Of a stretch of DNA of 64,000 nucleotides, positions 61,370 through 64,000 are shown one piece after another. Both the position numbers and the translations under genes were made by a program. This DNA comes from Populus alba (Eukaryota; Streptophyta; Magnoliopsida; Malpighiales; Salicaceae): NCBI RefSeq assembly GCF_005239225.2, contig NC_133299.1, forward strand, positions 10,420,967-10,484,966. The letters run 5' to 3'. Under the pieces are notes generated by a model. The model worked only from the letters and a program-made list of their open reading frames with translations, was not told the DNA's origin and searched no databases. Each line of letters begins with the position of its first letter. The first letter of the stretch is position 1.

Positions 61370-62345
61370 TGATGCGGACCAGCCTAGAAACACCAGCAAA
61401 GACCCATTACATGTTCTAAATGGACCAATGACTCGGTCCAAGACAAAGACATTGAAAGACGCATTGAATGCATTGGTTTTAAAGGTTTTCACCAAGTCAG
61501 AATTGGAAGGTCCATTGGAGTATCAAGAGGATATCCTATTACATCTTATCCATGTGCAAGAGGGGTCCAATACAACCTTATTTGGGCCATGAGATAAGGG
61601 CTTTATTTTATTTTGTTAGCTACAGCCCAAGACTTGTTTGGGCTTAATTCATACTTTGTTTTAAGCTAGGATCCAAGGCTTGTTTGGATTAAGTTATGTG
61701 CTTTTCATTTTAGGGTTTTGGGCCAGTTTTGAGTGGACCTCATATAAGTCCACATAAAGGGTCCATTAGGGTTAACTTTTCAAGAACTATTTAAACTCAT
61801 GTAGGCCAAAATTTCGGCAGCTTGGATGATTATTATTCTGAATTTTTCAGTTTTAAAATAAAGCCCTTATCTCATGGCCCAAATAAGGTTGTATTGGACC
61901 CCTCTTGCACATGGATAAGATGTACTAGGATCTCTTCTTGATACTCCAATGGACCTTCCAATTCTGACTTGGTGGAAACCTTTAAAACCAATGCATTCAA
62001 TGCGTCTTTCAATGTCTTTGTCTTGGATCGAGTCATTGGTCCATTTAGAACATGTAATGGGTCCTTGCTAGTGTTTCTGGGCTGGTCCGCATCATTAAGT
62101 TTGGATTCTTGCATTCCAATAGTGTGAGAGTGATTCTTGCATTCTTCAGTTCTTGAACGAACTGAATCTGACTTATAGAAGATTAACTGGCTTTGTGGCG
62201 TCATTCTACTCATTCCAATAGTGTTGGTGCCTTGGGGCAGGTTTCCATTGTGTCGCACTCATATCAGACCTATTTCGGCTTTCCGGGATCAGATCTCAAT
62301 CTTGATTGTGGGTTGCGTGACCACGTGATCACGAGGTTCGCATCA
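61370..62345. mobile_element. Solo LTR nested in element B, containing a long palindrome
   Basis: TGATGCGG...CGCATCA, 976 bp, with perfect 5-bp target duplications AGACA at 61365-61369 and 62346-62350. Element A has the uninterrupted site (AAGACATCACC at about 25882). It is related to the solo LTR at 42427-43370. The first ~240 bp (61370-61613) recur inverted at 61855-62094. Each arm can be read as NGPMTRSKTKTLKDALNAL, a sequence often seen at the end of Ty3/Gypsy polyproteins. Confidence 0.88.
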
Positions 62346-62445
62346 AGACATCACCTGAAATAGCGAACACTGACAAACCTGAAACACATTTAAACAAATA
62401 TAAGAAACAACAAAACACAATAATAAAACCAAAAGACGCAAATAT

Positions 62446-63102
62446 TTACAAACACAGGCTCAAATCCAATCTAATCTTTTTACGACTTTCCTTAGGTGAC
62501 CAATTTATGGGACTCATGGAGGAGAGATTAATTACAGGGATGAAAGATTGTAGTTGGTCAATCAATTGTTCAGCAGTAGCAGCAGAGATTATGATATGTC
62601 GTGCTAAAGATGTTAGAAATTCCTGTTCCACAGCATGATCAAGAAAAGACAACAACTTATCATAAAAACCATTAACATTTAACAAACCTATGGGTTTATG
62701 GTGAATGTGCAGTTGGGCCCAAGAGGAAATATGAAAGATCTCTTCCAATGTGCCCAGACCACCTGGTAAGGCAATGAAGGCATCAGCATGGTTAAACATT
62801 GCATTCAGTCGATCAGACATTGTGGGGACCTGTAATTTCTCTCCAATTGTTTTTTCAATGATGTCCCCCTGTGCTAAAGCTTTGGGGACAACCCCCAAAA
62901 CTTGACTACCTCCTAAAGATGCAGCTATTGACACTCCCCTAATTAACCCAAGGCTGCCTCCTCCATACACTAAATGAATCTTTCGCTCAGCTAGTACCTG
63001 ACCAAGATGATTTGCTAATTCTAAAAACTCATTTTCTTTCCCAGGACTGGATCCACCGAAAACACAAATATTGTTTATGTGATTACTTGAGGAACCTGCC
63101 AT
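62446..63102 (-). CDS. LOG: LOG-type cytokinin riboside 5'-monophosphate phosphoribohydrolase, intronless, captured in Athila
   Basis: An ATG at 63102 opens 218 aa, the usual LOG length; the frame is also open 31 codons upstream, but the match starts at this Met. Visible blocks are NICVFGGSSPGKENEF (residues about 11-26), VYGGGSLGLIRGVS, the MSDRLNAMF segment with the catalytic-type Arg, and FIALPGGLGTLEE holding the PGGxGTxxE motif with its Glu. WAQLHIHHKPIGLLNVNGFY follows. The C-terminus ends LDLSLCL. LOG enzymes release active cytokinin bases from nucleotide precursors in the cytosol. Plant LOG genes normally have several introns, so a single open frame points to an RNA-derived copy. It lies in sense orientation between the Athila 3' LTR and (expected) pol, replacing an env-like ORF. 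Expression and activity are not shown. Confidence 0.9.
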   Translation of the reverse strand: MAGSSSNHINNICVFGGSSPGKENEFLELANHLGQVLAERKIHLVYGGGSLGLIRGVSIAASLGGSQVLGVVPKALAQGDIIEKTIGEKLQVPTMSDRLNAMFNHADAFIALPGGLGTLEEIFHISSWAQLHIHHKPIGLLNVNGFYDKLLSFLDHAVEQEFLTSLARHIIISAATAEQLIDQLQSFIPVINLSSMSPINWSPKESRKKIRLDLSLCL

Positions 63103-63737
63103 TTCTACACACGTCTGTATTTGATGAATGTATGGGTTGAGTAGAAATGAAGGGAAGGAAGAGAACAATTTATAGATGAGAAATTGAAAATGCAATCATA
63201 CCACCTATATGTAGGCTAGATGTAGTCTCACACTCCCTCTCTCTCTTTATTTATTTATTTATTTTTTAAAAAAAACGTGTATGTACAGGTAGTTGTGATT
63301 GTGGCTCACATCTTTCCTTGGTTTTACGTCCAAGAACGGCTTAAACGCCCTCTATGGGTCGGGGATAGGCTTCCCATCCAGTTTTCTTAAGAACTATAAA
63401 ACAGGGTCTTTTTTAGTCAGATTCCCAAGACTAAGTCGAGCATGTTCTTTATGGAATTATGGCCATAAATCATAAATTGCACAATGCACATCTCCACTAG
63501 GGTGCGTCTCAAGAGTCAATAGAAGATTATCTCAAGACCCCTTACTCAGGCCATCCTTAATGAATTGTATTTTATCTTCACGGTTTATAGATATCATTCC
63601 TAAAGAACGACATGTCGCATTACAAGTCCATCTAGCACATCTGTGATAGACTTTTAGTCGTTTTGCACGACGTTTCTTCGCAAAAGTGCTTTTACCTGTT
63701 CCAGGCATGTATGAAATGAAAGAATTGGAGGACTCAC
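62763..63737 (-). other. Possible retained intron (GTGAGT...ACCAG), removed in element A
   Basis: The 975-bp segment starts with donor CAG|GTGAGT (cut between 63738 and 63737). It ends at a pyrimidine-rich acceptor CCTTACCAG|GTGG (cut between 63763-numbered 62763 and 62762). Element A has exactly the joined sequence GATTATCAG|GTGGTCTGG. The segment includes the LOG start codon and its N-terminal half. The six shared bases CAGGTG at both borders also permit a microhomology deletion. Confidence 0.55.
63168..63174 (-). promoter_or_regulatory. TATA-like box upstream of the captured LOG
   Basis: The minus strand reads TATAAAT, 66 bp upstream of the LOG ATG, with a CT-rich stretch between. Position and sequence suit a plant core promoter. 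Whether it came with the gene or arose by chance is unknown. Confidence 0.4.
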
Positions 63738-63900
63738 CTGATAATCGGACCTTTGCTTCAATCAGCCAGCAAATATCTTCAGGAATTACATGGTTCATTA
63801 ACAACCTCAATCTTGCACATCTAGCACGGTAAATTTTTGTAATCGCATTATGAGGCAGAGCGGGAAAATACTTTTTCAATTTTTCAAGAGTGGTGTCCAT
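63532..63900 (-). CDS. Unrecognised 122-aa ORF captured upstream of LOG in element B
   Basis: The ATG at 63900 (MDTTLEKLKKYFPALP) is preceded by a pyrimidine-rich leader and a TATATA-like run about 60 bp upstream. The first ~50 residues are predicted helical, with a repeated basic pattern (KIYRARCARLRLLM ... EDICWLIEAKVRLSG), and are shared with element A. The rest is basic (KKRRAKRLKVYHRC) with a Cys group (CARWTCNATC) that might bind metal, and ends KDGLSKGS. No family is recognised. The donor-like CAG|GTGAGT falls after KVRLS, so the tail may be intronic in the spliced form. It could be an ordinary plant gene fragment picked up together with LOG. Confidence 0.5.
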   Translation of the reverse strand: MDTTLEKLKKYFPALPHNAITKIYRARCARLRLLMNHVIPEDICWLIEAKVRLSGESSNSFISYMPGTGKSTFAKKRRAKRLKVYHRCARWTCNATCRSLGMISINREDKIQFIKDGLSKGS

Positions 63901-64000
63901 TTTCAACTGAGAATTGGGGGAGAGATTCAAAGAAAGGAGAAAGAGCAAAGAATTGCACAAATATATACACAGATATCAGTTATCATGGGAAACTGAAAGA

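Larger units (their letters stand above)
58295..64000 (-). mobile_element. Athila element B, 3' part only, carrying captured plant genes
   Basis: From the left: 3' LTR, polypurine tract, structured 3' region, a nested solo LTR, a LOG ORF, an unrecognised ORF, then sequence matching element A just downstream of integrase at the window edge (63981-64000 equals about 26551-26570). The pol genes would lie beyond 64000. The left border falls in a satellite monomer, with CAGCC (58290-58294) as the likely target duplication. Confidence 0.88.

Noticed and set aside
63696..63737. A 42-nt intron in the unknown ORF (GTGAGT...GGAACAG)
   Set aside because: It fits GT-AG and keeps frame, but is shorter than plant introns normally are.
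62446..63960. LOG and the upstream ORF as ordinary host genes next to a solo LTR
   Set aside because: Element A has the same order of LTR, PPT, structured region, LOG part and unknown ORF, followed by integrase, so the genes belong to the element family. The pol of B lies outside the window, so a small doubt remains.
1..64000. tRNA, rRNA or organelle-derived genes
   Set aside because: None recognised. The tRNA-Asp-like stretch at 31950-31964 is only a primer binding site.

Overview
The window is nuclear DNA from a plant, almost certainly a eudicot, and looks like a repeat-rich, possibly pericentromeric block. The evidence is an intron-containing plant-specific gene (TRM32-like, DUF4378), Athila-type Ty3/Gypsy elements primed by tRNA-Asp, plant L1-like LINEs (DUF4283 + zinc knuckle ORF1), a hAT remnant and a large satellite array. 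The species cannot be fixed from sequence alone.

Layout. 1-682: end of an Athila-family LTR. 1250-2400 (-): dead hAT transposase. 5119-9344 (+): the only ordinary host gene, a four-exon TRM32-like gene. 9345-12485: AT-rich, no gene. 12656-18910 (+): full-length but broken LINE (LINE-1) with a 15-bp target duplication. 19716-21300: fragment of another LTR. 21301-33874 (-): Athila element A with gag, protease, RT, RNase H, integrase and two LTRs; its 3' LTR holds a nested solo LTR. 33875-39257 (+): a second LINE family (LINE-3). 39258-40008 (-): a detached Athila RT fragment. 40009-40505 (-): a fragment resembling a Caulimoviridae protease-RT junction. 40506-58294: a 144-bp satellite array (about 68 monomers) split by a 5.3-kb solo LTR (which itself holds a 0.94-kb solo LTR) and by a 5'-inverted LINE copy (LINE-2). 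58295-64000 (-): 3' part of Athila element B, running off the window.

Main result. In both Athila elements the place between integrase and the 3' LTR, where this lineage often has an env-like ORF, holds captured plant genes in sense orientation. Element B carries an intronless, apparently intact LONELY GUY (LOG) cytokinin-activating enzyme ORF of 218 aa with a TATA-like box, plus an unrecognised 122-aa ORF upstream. Element A carries a shortened version in which the unrecognised ORF is joined in frame to the C-terminal half of LOG. The joint equals removal of a 975-bp GT...AG segment with a consensus donor (CAG|GTGAGT), so A may descend from a spliced element RNA.

Other strong signals are: a tandem stem-loop element with compensatory changes next to the Athila 3' LTR; an array of perfect hairpins inside the 5.3-kb solo LTR; homology between the LINE-1 5' UTR and the interior of that LTR; and a twin-priming-type 5' inversion in LINE-2.
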